Part shown: one piece after another, positions 56,182 through 64,000 of the stretch
Layout of the letters: each line of letters starts with the position of its first letter
Position numbering within the stretch: position 1 is the first letter of the stretch
From: Candidatus Corynebacterium faecigallinarum
GTDB taxonomy: Bacteria; Actinomycetota; Actinomycetes; Mycobacteriales; Mycobacteriaceae
Reading direction: 5' to 3'
DNA length: 64,000 nucleotides
Assembly: GCA_019120175.1 (NCBI GenBank)
Contig: DWVP01000024.1
Coordinates: 248,001 to 312,000 of the forward strand
Notes under the pieces: model-generated
Told to the model about the DNA's origin: nothing
Databases searched by the model: none
The model's input: only the letters and a program-made list of their open reading frames with translations
Program-made: the position numbers and the translations under genes

Positions 56182-58131
56182 CTACAGGTGGACTGGGAAG
56201 TCGCGCTCGTCGATCTCCGGGTGGATCCGGTCCTCGACGAAGATGCCGTGCCAGATCATGAAGGCGAGCACGGTCCACAAGCGACGCGAGTGGTCGGGGC
56301 CGGTGCCGGTCGCCGACCCGGAGGAGAAGGACACCCGGTGCTCCTCGAGCATGGCCAGCACCTCGGCCTTGTTGAAGATGTGGTCGGTCTGGGACTCCTG
56401 GATGGTGGTCTTCGCCCAGTCGTGGAGCTCCTCGCCGGCCAGCCAGTGACGCAGCGGCACCGGGAAGCCCAGCTTCTTCCGGTTGATCACATGCTCCGGG
56501 ACGATGAGCTCCAGGGCACGACGCAGCGCGTACTTCGTGGTGCCGTGGCCGACCTTCAGCTCGTGAGGGATCGTTCGGGCGACGTCGAAGACAACCTTGT
56601 CGAGGAACGGAACGCGCAGCTCCAGTGAGTTGGCCATGGTGATCTTGTCCGCCTTGACGAGGATGTCGCCGCGCATCCAGGTGAACAGGTCGAGGTGCTG
56701 CATCCGGGAGACCGGGTCCATGTCGGTGGAGCGGGCGTAGATCGGAGCGGTGACCTCGCGGTGGTCCCATTCGGGACGTGCAATCCGCAGGACGCGCTCC
56801 AGCTGCTCGTAGTTGAAGGACCGGGCGTTGCCGTAGTAACGCTCCTCCATCGGGGTGGTGCCACGCTGCAGCAGGGACTTACCGCGCATACCGTCCGGCA
56901 GTGCGTTGCCGACGGCCCCCAGCACCTTCTTGATCGGGGAGGGGATCTTCTCGAAAGGAGCCAGCGACAGCGGCTCCTTGTAGATGGTGTAGCCACCGAA
57001 GAGCTCGTCGGCGCCCTCGCCGGAGAGCACCACCTTGACGCGTTCGCGGGCGGCGGCGGCGACGAAGTAGAGGGGTACCAGGGCGGGGTCTGCGACCGGG
57101 TCGTCGAGGTACCAGATGATCTTGGGGACCGCGGCTGCGAACTCCTCGGGGGAGACCACCTTCACCACGTGCTCCACCCCGATCGCGGCGGCGGACTCGG
57201 CGGCCACGTCGACCTCGGAGTACCCCTTGCGCTCGAACCCGGTGGTGAAGGTGATCAGGTCAGGGTTGTGCTGCTTCGCCAGTGCCGCGATGGCGGTGGA
57301 GTCGATGCCGCCGGAGAGGAAGGAGCCGACGGTCACGTCAGCACGCATGTGCTTGGCGACCGAGTCCTGCATGGCGTCCGCGATCCTGCGGAACAGTTTG
57401 TCCTCGCTGCCGGCCGGGACGGGGACGACAGGGAAGGTTGGCTCGAAGTACCGGACGGCCTCTACGTCGCCGCCGGGGGTGAGGGTGGCGTGGCAGCCGG
57501 ATTCCAGGCGGCGGATCCCGGCGTGCAGGGTCTCCGGCTCGGGGGCGTACTGAAGGTCTGTGTAGTGGACGATGGCACGGTCGTCAAGGCTCTTGTCTAG
57601 ACCAACGGCGTCGGCCATGTCGAGAATCGACTTCTTCTCGCTGCCGAAGGCGGTACCTGCGGCTGTGGTGGCGTAGAAGAGAGGCTTGATGCCGAAGGGG
57701 TCGCGGGCCAGGAACAGGGAGCGTTCCACCGAGTCCCACACCGCGAAGGCGAACATGCCACGGAGGTGGTTGACGACGTCCTTGCCCCAGTGGTGGAAGC
57801 CCACCACGATGGTCTCGGAGTCGCCGGAGGTCTGGAACTCGTAGCCGGCAGCCTGCAGCTCCTCACGGAGTTCGAGGTAGTTGTAGATCTCGCCGTTGAA
57901 GGTCATCGAGTAACGGGCGGGGGCGTCCTCCGGGCCCCACTGCAGAGGCTGGTGGGAGTGCTCCAGGTCGATGATCGAGAGGCGGTTGAAGCCGAAGACG
58001 ACAGAGTCGTCGTTCCAGGTCCCGTCTTCGTCGGGGCCACGGTGCCGCATGCACGGCAGGGCGTGGGCGACGGCGTCGACGTAGAGGTCGGCGTCGTCCT
58101 GCGCGGTCAAGAATCCAAGAAGTCCACACAT
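56182..58131 (-). CDS. ltsA: glutamine-dependent amidotransferase LtsA (AsnB family)
   Basis: A 649-residue protein of the asparagine synthetase family. Cys2 (MCGLLGF) is the glutaminase nucleophile, with the N-terminal glutaminase blocks RHRGPDEDGTW and FNGEIYNYLELR. The synthetase domain has the ATP loop LSGGIDST and GEGADELFGGY. In C. glutamicum the gene at this position, ltsA, amidates diaminopimelate of peptidoglycan rather than making free asparagine; I infer the same here from position upstream of ctaC. Divergent from ctaC over about 295 bases that hold promoters only. Confidence 0.9.
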   Translation of the reverse strand: MCGLLGFLTAQDDADLYVDAVAHALPCMRHRGPDEDGTWNDDSVVFGFNRLSIIDLEHSHQPLQWGPEDAPARYSMTFNGEIYNYLELREELQAAGYEFQTSGDSETIVVGFHHWGKDVVNHLRGMFAFAVWDSVERSLFLARDPFGIKPLFYATTAAGTAFGSEKKSILDMADAVGLDKSLDDRAIVHYTDLQYAPEPETLHAGIRRLESGCHATLTPGGDVEAVRYFEPTFPVVPVPAGSEDKLFRRIADAMQDSVAKHMRADVTVGSFLSGGIDSTAIAALAKQHNPDLITFTTGFERKGYSEVDVAAESAAAIGVEHVVKVVSPEEFAAAVPKIIWYLDDPVADPALVPLYFVAAAARERVKVVLSGEGADELFGGYTIYKEPLSLAPFEKIPSPIKKVLGAVGNALPDGMRGKSLLQRGTTPMEERYYGNARSFNYEQLERVLRIARPEWDHREVTAPIYARSTDMDPVSRMQHLDLFTWMRGDILVKADKITMANSLELRVPFLDKVVFDVARTIPHELKVGHGTTKYALRRALELIVPEHVINRKKLGFPVPLRHWLAGEELHDWAKTTIQESQTDHIFNKAEVLAMLEEHRVSFSSGSATGTGPDHSRRLWTVLAFMIWHGIFVEDRIHPEIDERDFPVHL

Positions 58132-58425
58132 GGGCGCTAGGGGTCATCTCCGTAAAATTCGGCGGCCGGGGTAGTCCGGGTGGGCACTTTGCTGAATCAC
58201 CAGACTACTCGGCGGCCCCCTCGGCGCGTAGAAAGGCGTGTCAAGTGACCCAGGCAACCCCGAATAGGGCCGATGTGGAATCACAACGGTGTGCATGATG
58301 GTGGACCGCGACCCCCCATGCACTATTGTCGGATGGTGACACGGGACCCAGGTGCGTCCTCTGCAGGCGATGACACCGCTGCGGTCCCGATGAACACGAC
58401 GTGTGATTGAGGAAGGCATACTCGC

Positions 58426-59544
58426 GTGGAACAGCGAAAAGTTCACGGCACCGGGCGCAAGCTCGGCCTTGCCGGAGTACTGGGACTTGGTTCCCTGGCC
58501 CTGGTCGGTTGCGATGTCGCACCCCCCGACAACGGTTTCTTCCATGCCCTGCGCATGGGCTGGCCCGACGGCATCACGCCCGAGGCTGAGTCCATGGGTA
58601 ACTTCTGGGTGTGGACCTGGGTCGTTGCGTGGATCATCGGCATCATCATGTGGACCCTTATGTTCGTGGTGATCTTCCGCGACACCGACAAGCGGGCCAA
58701 GAAGAAGGGCAAGCCGGAGTTCCCGCGGCAGACCCAGTACAACGTTCCGCTGGAGCTTGTCCTGACGGTCGTCCCGGTGCTCATCGTGATGGGCCTGTTC
58801 TTCTTCACCGTGCAGACCCAGGACAAGGTCACCGCACACGACAAGAACCCCGAGGTCAGTGTCGACGTGACCGCTTACCAGTGGAACTGGAAGTTCGGTT
58901 ACGGCGAGGTCGACGGCAAGTTCACCTCCAACGGCGAGACCTACAACGGCGAGGACACTGATCGCGCTGACGCCGCCGAGGCAGCTGCCGAGGTCCCGCA
59001 GGACGACCGTGACGAGCACGGCAAGTCCGTGGGCCCGATCCACGGCAAGCTGAAGGACGACTTCACCTACCTGCACTACAACAAGATCGAGACCCTCGGT
59101 ACGTCCGAGGAGGTCCCGGTGCTGGTGCTCCCGGTGAACACCCCGATCCAGTTCGATCTCGCGTCCTCTGACGTGATCCACTCCTTCTGGGTCCCGGAGT
59201 TCCTGTTCAAGCGCGACCTCTTCCCTCACCCGGAAGCCAACCAGTCGGAGCGTAAGTTCCAGATCGAGGAGATCGACGAGACCGGCGCATTCGTCGGCCG
59301 TTGTGCCGAGATGTGCGGTACCTACCACGCGATGATGAACTTCGAGGTCCGTGTCGTCGAGCAGGAACAGTTCGCTGACTACATGGCCTTCCGCGAGGCG
59401 AACCCGGATGCCAGCAACGCCGACGCTCTGCGTGAGATCGGTGAGGCCCCCTACGCAACCTCCACGAAGCCGTTCGTGCCGGGCCGTGACGCCACCCGTG
59501 GTGTCGACGGTGACAGCAACTACATCGATAGCCCCGCGTCCTAA
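58426..59544 (+). CDS. ctaC: cytochrome c oxidase subunit II
   Basis: CuA-bearing subunit of the aa3 oxidase. The 372-residue protein has a lipoprotein signal ending at LVGC (Cys29), two membrane helices (about residues 62-90 and 109-130), and the CuA site GRCAEMCGTYHAMM. A charged insertion (EVDGKFTSNGETYNG through HGKSVGPIHG) in the CuA domain is characteristic of actinobacterial CtaC, where it contacts the cytochrome cc subunit. GTG start with GAGGAAGG nine bases upstream. Confidence 0.95.
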   Translation: MEQRKVHGTGRKLGLAGVLGLGSLALVGCDVAPPDNGFFHALRMGWPDGITPEAESMGNFWVWTWVVAWIIGIIMWTLMFVVIFRDTDKRAKKKGKPEFPRQTQYNVPLELVLTVVPVLIVMGLFFFTVQTQDKVTAHDKNPEVSVDVTAYQWNWKFGYGEVDGKFTSNGETYNGEDTDRADAAEAAAEVPQDDRDEHGKSVGPIHGKLKDDFTYLHYNKIETLGTSEEVPVLVLPVNTPIQFDLASSDVIHSFWVPEFLFKRDLFPHPEANQSERKFQIEEIDETGAFVGRCAEMCGTYHAMMNFEVRVVEQEQFADYMAFREANPDASNADALREIGEAPYATSTKPFVPGRDATRGVDGDSNYIDSPAS

Positions 59545-59572
59545 GCCGGCCCAGAGAAACTAGGAGACGACA

Positions 59573-60004
59573 ATGCGGCAGACAGCCAAGTTGATGTACG
59601 GCCTGACCCTGTTCCTCGGGGTGTTGGCGGCGGTGTACTTCTACGCCACCTCGCAGCTCAACGACGGGTCAAACCTTCAGGGTGCGGAGTGGGCAGGTGG
59701 CACCGGTCTGGTGCTGGCCTCCCTGCTGACCCTGTTCCTGGGTGTGTACTTCCACCTCAGCAACGCCAAGTCGGACATTGAGCCCAAGGACTGGGAGGAA
59801 GCGGAGATCGAGGACGGCGCTGGCGTGCTGGGCTTCTTCTCGGCAAGCTCCGGATGGCCTTTCCTCATGGCCGTGTCGATCGTGCTGATGGGTTACGGCA
59901 TCGCCTTCTGGCTGCTGTGGCTGATCGTCATGGGTGTGGTCATGCTGATCTGGTCCACCGTCATGCTGAATCTCCAGTACGGTCTTCCGCCCGAGAAGGA
60001 ATAG
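59573..60004 (+). CDS. ctaF: cytochrome c oxidase subunit IV (CtaF)
   Basis: Small actinobacterial oxidase subunit, 143 residues, four membrane helices. MYGLTLFLGVLAAVYFYA, LTLFLGVYFHLSNAKSDIEP and the ESA-like GFFSASSGWPF are typical. AGGAG site before the ATG, 28 bases after ctaC, so the two are one transcript. Confidence 0.93.
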   Translation: MRQTAKLMYGLTLFLGVLAAVYFYATSQLNDGSNLQGAEWAGGTGLVLASLLTLFLGVYFHLSNAKSDIEPKDWEEAEIEDGAGVLGFFSASSGWPFLMAVSIVLMGYGIAFWLLWLIVMGVVMLIWSTVMLNLQYGLPPEKE

Positions 60005-60013
60005 ACCTTCCTC

Positions 60014-60110
60014 GCCGCCTGCCCTGACCAGGGTAGGCGGCTCACACAATGGTGACCCCGGGTCACCACCATCAAGGAGCACCCGCTGACTTCCTCGCGG
60101 ATGCTCCTTT
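60014..60110. terminator. three stacked hairpins between convergent ctaF and trpD
   Basis: Hairpin 1: GCCGCCTGCCCT / AGGGTAGGCGGC (60014-60041). Hairpin 2: TGGTGACCC-C-GGGTCACCA (60050-60068). Hairpin 3: AAGGAGCACCCGC with GCGGATGCTCCTTT (60074-60110), flanked by short A and T runs. Together they should stop transcription from both sides. Confidence 0.75.
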
Positions 60111-60146
60111 GGCGTGTCCGACGGATGGGGGGGCAGGGACGGGGGG

Positions 60147-61265
60147 TCAGTCCCGTCCGACGATGTCCAGCATCTTCGCCTGCGCTGCGCCGGACTCCAG
60201 GGCCTCGCGGGCGACAGCCAACTGTTCGGTGAGGACCGTTTTCAGGTCACTGCCCTCCCAGCCTCGGACCGCGGCCAGCGCGCCGGCGGCGTTGAGCAGG
60301 ACGGCGTCCTTCACCGCCCCCTCGAGTTCGCCGGCGAACAGGCGTCGGGCGATATCGGCGTTGAATTCCGGATCCCCGCCCTTGAGGGCATCGTCGTCGT
60401 AGACGTCCAGTCCGAAGCTGCGGGGGTTGATCGTGAACTCACCGGTGCGTCCCTGGACGTCGACGGTCACCACTTCGGTGGGGGCGGAGACGCTGATCTC
60501 GTCCATGCCGTCGAGGCCGCGGACGATGAGCGCGCGCACCCCCTGATGGGCGAATGCGCCACCCATGATCGGCATCATGTCGCGGAAAGCGCAGCCGATC
60601 AGGCCGAACTTCGGGCCGGCCGGATTGGTCATCGGGCCCAGCATATTGAACAGGGTGGGGACCGCCAGCTCCGAACGCACCGGTCCGGCGAAACGCATCG
60701 CCGGATGGTAGGTCTTGGCGAACATGAACGCGAAGCCGGTCTCCAGGGCGTCGTCGTGGATGGTCTCGGGGGAGCGTTCGATGTCGAGACCGAGTGCCTC
60801 GAGGACATCGGCGCCGCCGCACTTCGAGGACGCCGCACGGTTGCCGTGCTTGACCACAGGCACTCCGGTTGCCGCCACGACGAAGGACGCCATGGTCGAG
60901 ATGTTGACGGTGTGGTGACCGTCGCCACCGGTACCGACGATGTCGACAGCCTCGGGAACGTCGGAAAAATCGACCGGGGTCGCGAAACCCCGCATCGCCG
61001 ATGCTGCGGCGGAGAGCTCGGCGGCCGAGATTCCCTTGACGCGCAGGCCGAAGGCGAAGGCAGCGAGCTGGGCGTCGGTGGCGTTGCCCTCCATGATCTG
61101 ACTCACTGCCCAGCTGACCTGGTACTCGCTGAGTTCCTCGTGACGACCGATGCGATCAAGGACACCGGGCCAGGTGAAGTAGCTCGGCGGAAGACTCGCG
61201 GGGTCCAGTGCCTGGACGTGGTCCGGTCGCGCTGAACTGTGCGATGAAGGTGAATCAGACGGCAT
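60147..61265 (-). CDS. trpD: anthranilate phosphoribosyltransferase
   Basis: Second committed step of tryptophan synthesis. The 372-residue protein has VGTGGDGHHTVNISTMASFV, VKHGNRAASSKCGGADVLEALG, FAKTYHPAMR, LGPMTNP and the DEISVSAPTEV Mg-binding segment. AAGGAGAGG precedes the ATG. No other trp gene is nearby; M. tuberculosis also has trpD isolated beside ctaE. Confidence 0.95.
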   Translation of the reverse strand: MPSDSPSSHSSARPDHVQALDPASLPPSYFTWPGVLDRIGRHEELSEYQVSWAVSQIMEGNATDAQLAAFAFGLRVKGISAAELSAAASAMRGFATPVDFSDVPEAVDIVGTGGDGHHTVNISTMASFVVAATGVPVVKHGNRAASSKCGGADVLEALGLDIERSPETIHDDALETGFAFMFAKTYHPAMRFAGPVRSELAVPTLFNMLGPMTNPAGPKFGLIGCAFRDMMPIMGGAFAHQGVRALIVRGLDGMDEISVSAPTEVVTVDVQGRTGEFTINPRSFGLDVYDDDALKGGDPEFNADIARRLFAGELEGAVKDAVLLNAAGALAAVRGWEGSDLKTVLTEQLAVAREALESGAAQAKMLDIVGRD

Positions 61266-61708
61266 GGATGAGTCCTCTCCTTATGGGGCCGTACGGATCG
61301 TTACGGTGTGTCTGACCAGGTTGGTCAATGACCATCCTATTCCTCGCCCTGCCGCGGGAAAGGGGGTGGTCTGGACCACGGCGGTTTGGGACCCCGCGGG
61401 GGCCTCGCGGTACCCTGGTGTGGTGACCGCGGACGCTGCGGTGGGCTGCGGTTTCCGGCCGCCCCTTTACGGGGGTGGTGCTGGTCTGTTGTCGAGCCGG
61501 TCGAGTTCCGCGCATTATCAAAGGGGACGGGGACTCACCTGCAGTTATGGTGACGCGTCGGATATGGGGGCGGGGGAGTTCCCGACTAACCCCGTTTGTG
61601 GTGAGTTGCCAGGAAATCTGGAAGTGCGACCTGCAGTTTTGCAGATTGGGCGTGTCGAACCGGGGTTGCGAATCGACTATGGGTGAGCCGTCGGCCATAC
61701 TTGTAGGC
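61266..61708. promoter_or_regulatory. 443-bp divergent intergenic region (trpD / ctaE)
   Basis: No gene seen. It holds the promoters of both flanking genes. A CATACT hexamer (61696-61701) lies seven bases before the ctaE GTG, suggesting a leaderless ctaE message. A small CTGCA-GTTT-TGCAG inverted repeat lies near 61631-61644. I see no tryptophan-rich leader peptide or attenuator on the trpD side. Confidence 0.5.
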
Positions 61709-62320
61709 GTGACGAGCGCAGTTGGAAACCAAAGCATGGCAGCACCACAGCGTGCCGTGACGCTGAACCGACCGAATATGGTCAGCGTCGGCACGATTGT
61801 GTTCCTGTCTCAGGAATTGATGTTCTTCGCGGGACTGTTCGCGATGTACTTCGTCTCGAAGGCGAACTCCGGCGGCAATTGGCCGTCGGAGCCCACACAT
61901 CTGAACGTCCCGTTCGCCCTGGCGATCACCGTGATTCTGGTGTCATCGTCGTTCACCGCACAGTGGGGGGTGTTCGCCGCCGAGCGCGGCGACGTCTTCG
62001 GCCTGCGGAAGTGGTACGCACTCACCATCGCGCTGGGGACGCTCTTCATCCTCGGCCAGGGATATGAGTACGTGATGCTGGTGCAGGAGGGCACCACGAT
62101 CCAGAGCAGCGTCTACGGGTCGGTGTTCTTCATCACCACCGGCTTCCACGGCGCACACGTCATCGCCGGCGTGCTTGCTTTCGTGGTCATTCTTCTTCGT
62201 ACGGTGAAATCGAAGTTCACTCCGGCCCAGGCCACATCCGCCGTCGTCGTGTCGTACTACTGGCACTTCGTCGACGTCGTGTGGATCGGACTGTGGATCA
62301 CGATTTACTTCATCCAGTAG
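61709..62320 (+). CDS. ctaE: cytochrome c oxidase subunit III
   Basis: A 203-residue subunit with five membrane helices. Typical segments: [42 protein letters not shown] and [19 protein letters not shown]. The GTG beginning [14 protein letters not shown] matches the N-terminus I recall for corynebacterial CtaE; the longer in-frame reading crosses the promoter. Followed by qcrC and qcrA as one operon for the supercomplex. Confidence 0.95.
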   Translation: MTSAVGNQSMAAPQRAVTLNRPNMVSVGTIVFLSQELMFFAGLFAMYFVSKANSGGNWPSEPTHLNVPFALAITVILVSSSFTAQWGVFAAERGDVFGLRKWYALTIALGTLFILGQGYEYVMLVQEGTTIQSSVYGSVFFITTGFHGAHVIAGVLAFVVILLRTVKSKFTPAQATSAVVVSYYWHFVDVVWIGLWITIYFIQ

Positions 62321-62393
62321 GCCGGACGGGCCGATGTGTGACGCTCGGCCGTTAAGCCCATCGCCTTCCAAATGACGAGTTAAAGGGAACAAG

Positions 62394-63302
62394 ATGGATA
62401 TCAACAATCCCACTCCCGAGGGGGAGCAGCCGCCGGCAACCGCCGCCACGGCTTCCACAACAGGCAAGAAGCGTCGAACTCGACGCAAGCTGCGCCGTAC
62501 GATGGCCGGGGCGCTTGCGCTCGTACTCGGTCTGACCGGTGCAGGTCTTGTCGCGCAGGCGTTCACGCCTGACCAGCAGACTGCCACCGCAGAGATGGAC
62601 GCGGAGCAGATGATCACCCAGGGACAGGAGATCTACGAGGTCGCCTGTATCACCTGCCACGGTGCCAACCTCCAGGGTGTCCAGGACCGCGGTCCCTCCC
62701 TGGTCGGCGTCGGCGAAGGTTCCGTGTACTTCCAGGTGCACTCCGGCCGTATGCCGATGAAGCGCAACGAGGCCCAGGCCGATCGTAAGGACCCGCGCTT
62801 CAACGAGGCTCAGACTCTGGCGCTCGCCGCCTACGTCAATGCCAACGGTGGCGGCCCCGGCATCGTCAAGGATGACGACGGGAACATCGCCATGGAGTCC
62901 CTGCGTGGCTCCCACAACGAGGACGGCGCGATCGACCCGACGGATGTCGCCCGCGGTTCCGACCTGTTCCGTCTCAACTGTGCGTCCTGCCACAACTTCA
63001 CCGGTAAGGGTGGTGCACTCTCCGGTGGTAAGCACGCGCCTCCGCTGGACGAGGCCAATGAGCAGGAGATCTACCAGGCCATGCTCACCGGTCCGCAGAA
63101 CATGCCTAAGTTCTCCGACCGTCAGCTCTCCGCTGACGAGAAGAAGGACATCATCGCCTACATCAAGTCCGCGGAAGAGTCCCCGAACCCCGGTGGCTAC
63201 GGCCTCGGCGGTATCGGCCCGGTCACCGAGGGCATGCTGATGTGGATTGCCGGAATCGTCGTGCTCATCGGTGCGGCTATGTGGATTGGAACCCGGTCAT
63301 GA
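62394..63302 (+). CDS. qcrC: dihaem cytochrome cc subunit of the bcc complex
   Basis: Cytochrome c1-type subunit that carries electrons from the Rieske protein to CtaC. The 302-residue protein has an N-terminal helix ([19 protein letters not shown]), two haem sites CITCH and CASCH, and a C-terminal helix ([19 protein letters not shown]). Two haems in one subunit explain the absence of soluble cytochrome c in these bacteria. Confidence 0.96.
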   Translation: MDINNPTPEGEQPPATAATASTTGKKRRTRRKLRRTMAGALALVLGLTGAGLVAQAFTPDQQTATAEMDAEQMITQGQEIYEVACITCHGANLQGVQDRGPSLVGVGEGSVYFQVHSGRMPMKRNEAQADRKDPRFNEAQTLALAAYVNANGGGPGIVKDDDGNIAMESLRGSHNEDGAIDPTDVARGSDLFRLNCASCHNFTGKGGALSGGKHAPPLDEANEQEIYQAMLTGPQNMPKFSDRQLSADEKKDIIAYIKSAEESPNPGGYGLGGIGPVTEGMLMWIAGIVVLIGAAMWIGTRS

Positions 63303-64000
63303 GTGAAAACAACGTCACCTACTCTGAAGAAGAGATCAAGGGCATGAGCGACGAGGAGCTCGCCCGTATCGGCACCGAGCTCGATGATGTCACCATCGCC
63401 TACCGCAAGGAGCGTTTCCCCGTCGAGGGCGACCCCGCCGAGAAACGTGCCGCCCGCGGTGTCGGTTTCTGGTGGGCACTGTCGGTCGTGTTCGGCCTGG
63501 CCTTCGTCGCGGTCTACCTCTTCTGGCCCTGGGAGTACAAGCACCTCGAGGAGGACGGCCTCCGGTGGTACGCCCTCTACACCCCGATGCTGGGCATCAC
63601 CTCCGGCCTGGCCATCATCTGCCTGGGTGTCGGCGCAGTGCAGTTCTCCAAGAAGTTCGTTCCGGAGGAGATCGCGGTCCAGAAGCGTCACGACGGTCCC
63701 TCTGACGAGATCGACCGCCGTACGATGTCCGCGCTGCTCAACGATGCGTGGAAGACCTCGACCCTGGGGCGCCGCAAGGTTCTGATGGGGCTGGGCGGTG
63801 CCGGTGTGGCGCTGGCCGGCGTCGCCATCGTGCTGCCGCTGGGCGGCATCGTCAAGAACCCGTGGAAGCCCACCTCCAAGATGGGTATCGCCGGCGACGG
63901 CACTCTGTGGACCACGGGCTGGACCCTGGTCAACGACGGCACCAAGGTCTACCTGGGCCGCGACACCGGTGCCATCGCCGAGGAGCACCACGGGCACTGG
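63299..64000 (+). CDS. qcrA: Rieske iron-sulfur protein of the bcc complex (partial, cut by the right edge)
   Basis: 234 N-terminal residues are visible. Three membrane helices are at about residues 57-76, 92-117 and 161-184, the last after a [15 protein letters not shown] segment, typical of actinobacterial QcrA with its three-helix N-terminus. The Rieske cluster motifs would lie beyond the window. ATG overlaps the qcrC stop. Confidence 0.93.
   Translation, partial: MSENNVTYSEEEIKGMSDEELARIGTELDDVTIAYRKERFPVEGDPAEKRAARGVGFWWALSVVFGLAFVAVYLFWPWEYKHLEEDGLRWYALYTPMLGITSGLAIICLGVGAVQFSKKFVPEEIAVQKRHDGPSDEIDRRTMSALLNDAWKTSTLGRRKVLMGLGGAGVALAGVAIVLPLGGIVKNPWKPTSKMGIAGDGTLWTTGWTLVNDGTKVYLGRDTGAIAEEHHGHW

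Overview
This window is chromosomal DNA of a high-GC Corynebacterium; the species cannot be fixed from sequence alone. The evidence is the aa3-bcc respiratory genes (ctaC, ctaF, ctaE, qcrC, qcrA), a cell-wall amidotransferase LtsA, an HtaA haem-binding protein, GlnA1/GlnA2/GlnE, a BioB-BsaP pair, DtxR-like boxes, and at least 17 genes whose -10 hexamer lies 7-8 bases before the start codon, as in leaderless actinobacterial transcripts. From memory, the backbone keeps the order of the M. tuberculosis block Rv2241 (aceE) down to Rv2192c (trpD).

Layout. 0-2.5 kb: aceE (partial), a DUF3052 gene and tRNA-Val. 2.6-7.6 kb: a three-domain HtaA protein with a DtxR-like box, SURF1, then bioB-bsaP behind a BioQ-type operator. 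7.6-11.7 kb: a HAD/low-molecular-weight tyrosine phosphatase fusion (the counterpart of PtkA and PtpA), divergent from a Nif3 / zinc-ribbon / histidine-phosphatase operon, then RNase P RNA. 11.7-19.5 kb: two DUF202 proteins, a small SPOR-like protein, panB, glnA2, a lipoprotein serine protease and glnE.

19.6-43.1 kb is an accessory stretch between glnE and glnA1, which are neighbours in M. tuberculosis. It holds a haem module (hmuU-hmuV, hmuO and a haem-oxygenase-like paralogue lacking the haem ligand), Nudix and fructosamine-kinase genes, two bacterial PH-domain membrane proteins, a GT87 glycosyltransferase, TSUP and MFS transporters, and thiO-thiS-thiG-thiF behind a TPP riboswitch. Between thiO and the separated thiE sits a variable 4 kb patch: two related WGGWGW-domain membrane proteins, a GntR repressor with a triplicated operator, an SDR missing its catalytic-serine segment, and a 7-bp tandem repeat. 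Two related lipoproteins and an acyl-CoA dehydrogenase pair follow.

43.2-64 kb returns to the backbone: glnA1, RDD and DUF4191 membrane proteins, lipA, lipB, the PDH E2 gene (two lipoyl domains), pepA, ilvE, a CobT-like protein, DUF3043, erpA-type HesB, ltsA, ctaC-ctaF, trpD, ctaE-qcrC-qcrA (qcrA cut by the right edge). LipA/LipB lipoylate the E2 whose E1 (aceE) is at the other end; GlnE adenylylates GlnA1; DtxR-like sites tie haem capture to haem breakdown. Convergent gaps carry long imperfect palindromes, two of which share the same arms and look like one repeat family.

No phage, transposase, CRISPR array or classical defence island was seen. The most unusual items are the PtkA-PtpA fusion, the ligand-less haem oxygenase paralogue, the GntR/WGGWGW/SDR patch with a possible phase-variable promoter spacer, and the repeated ACAACCAC palindromes.
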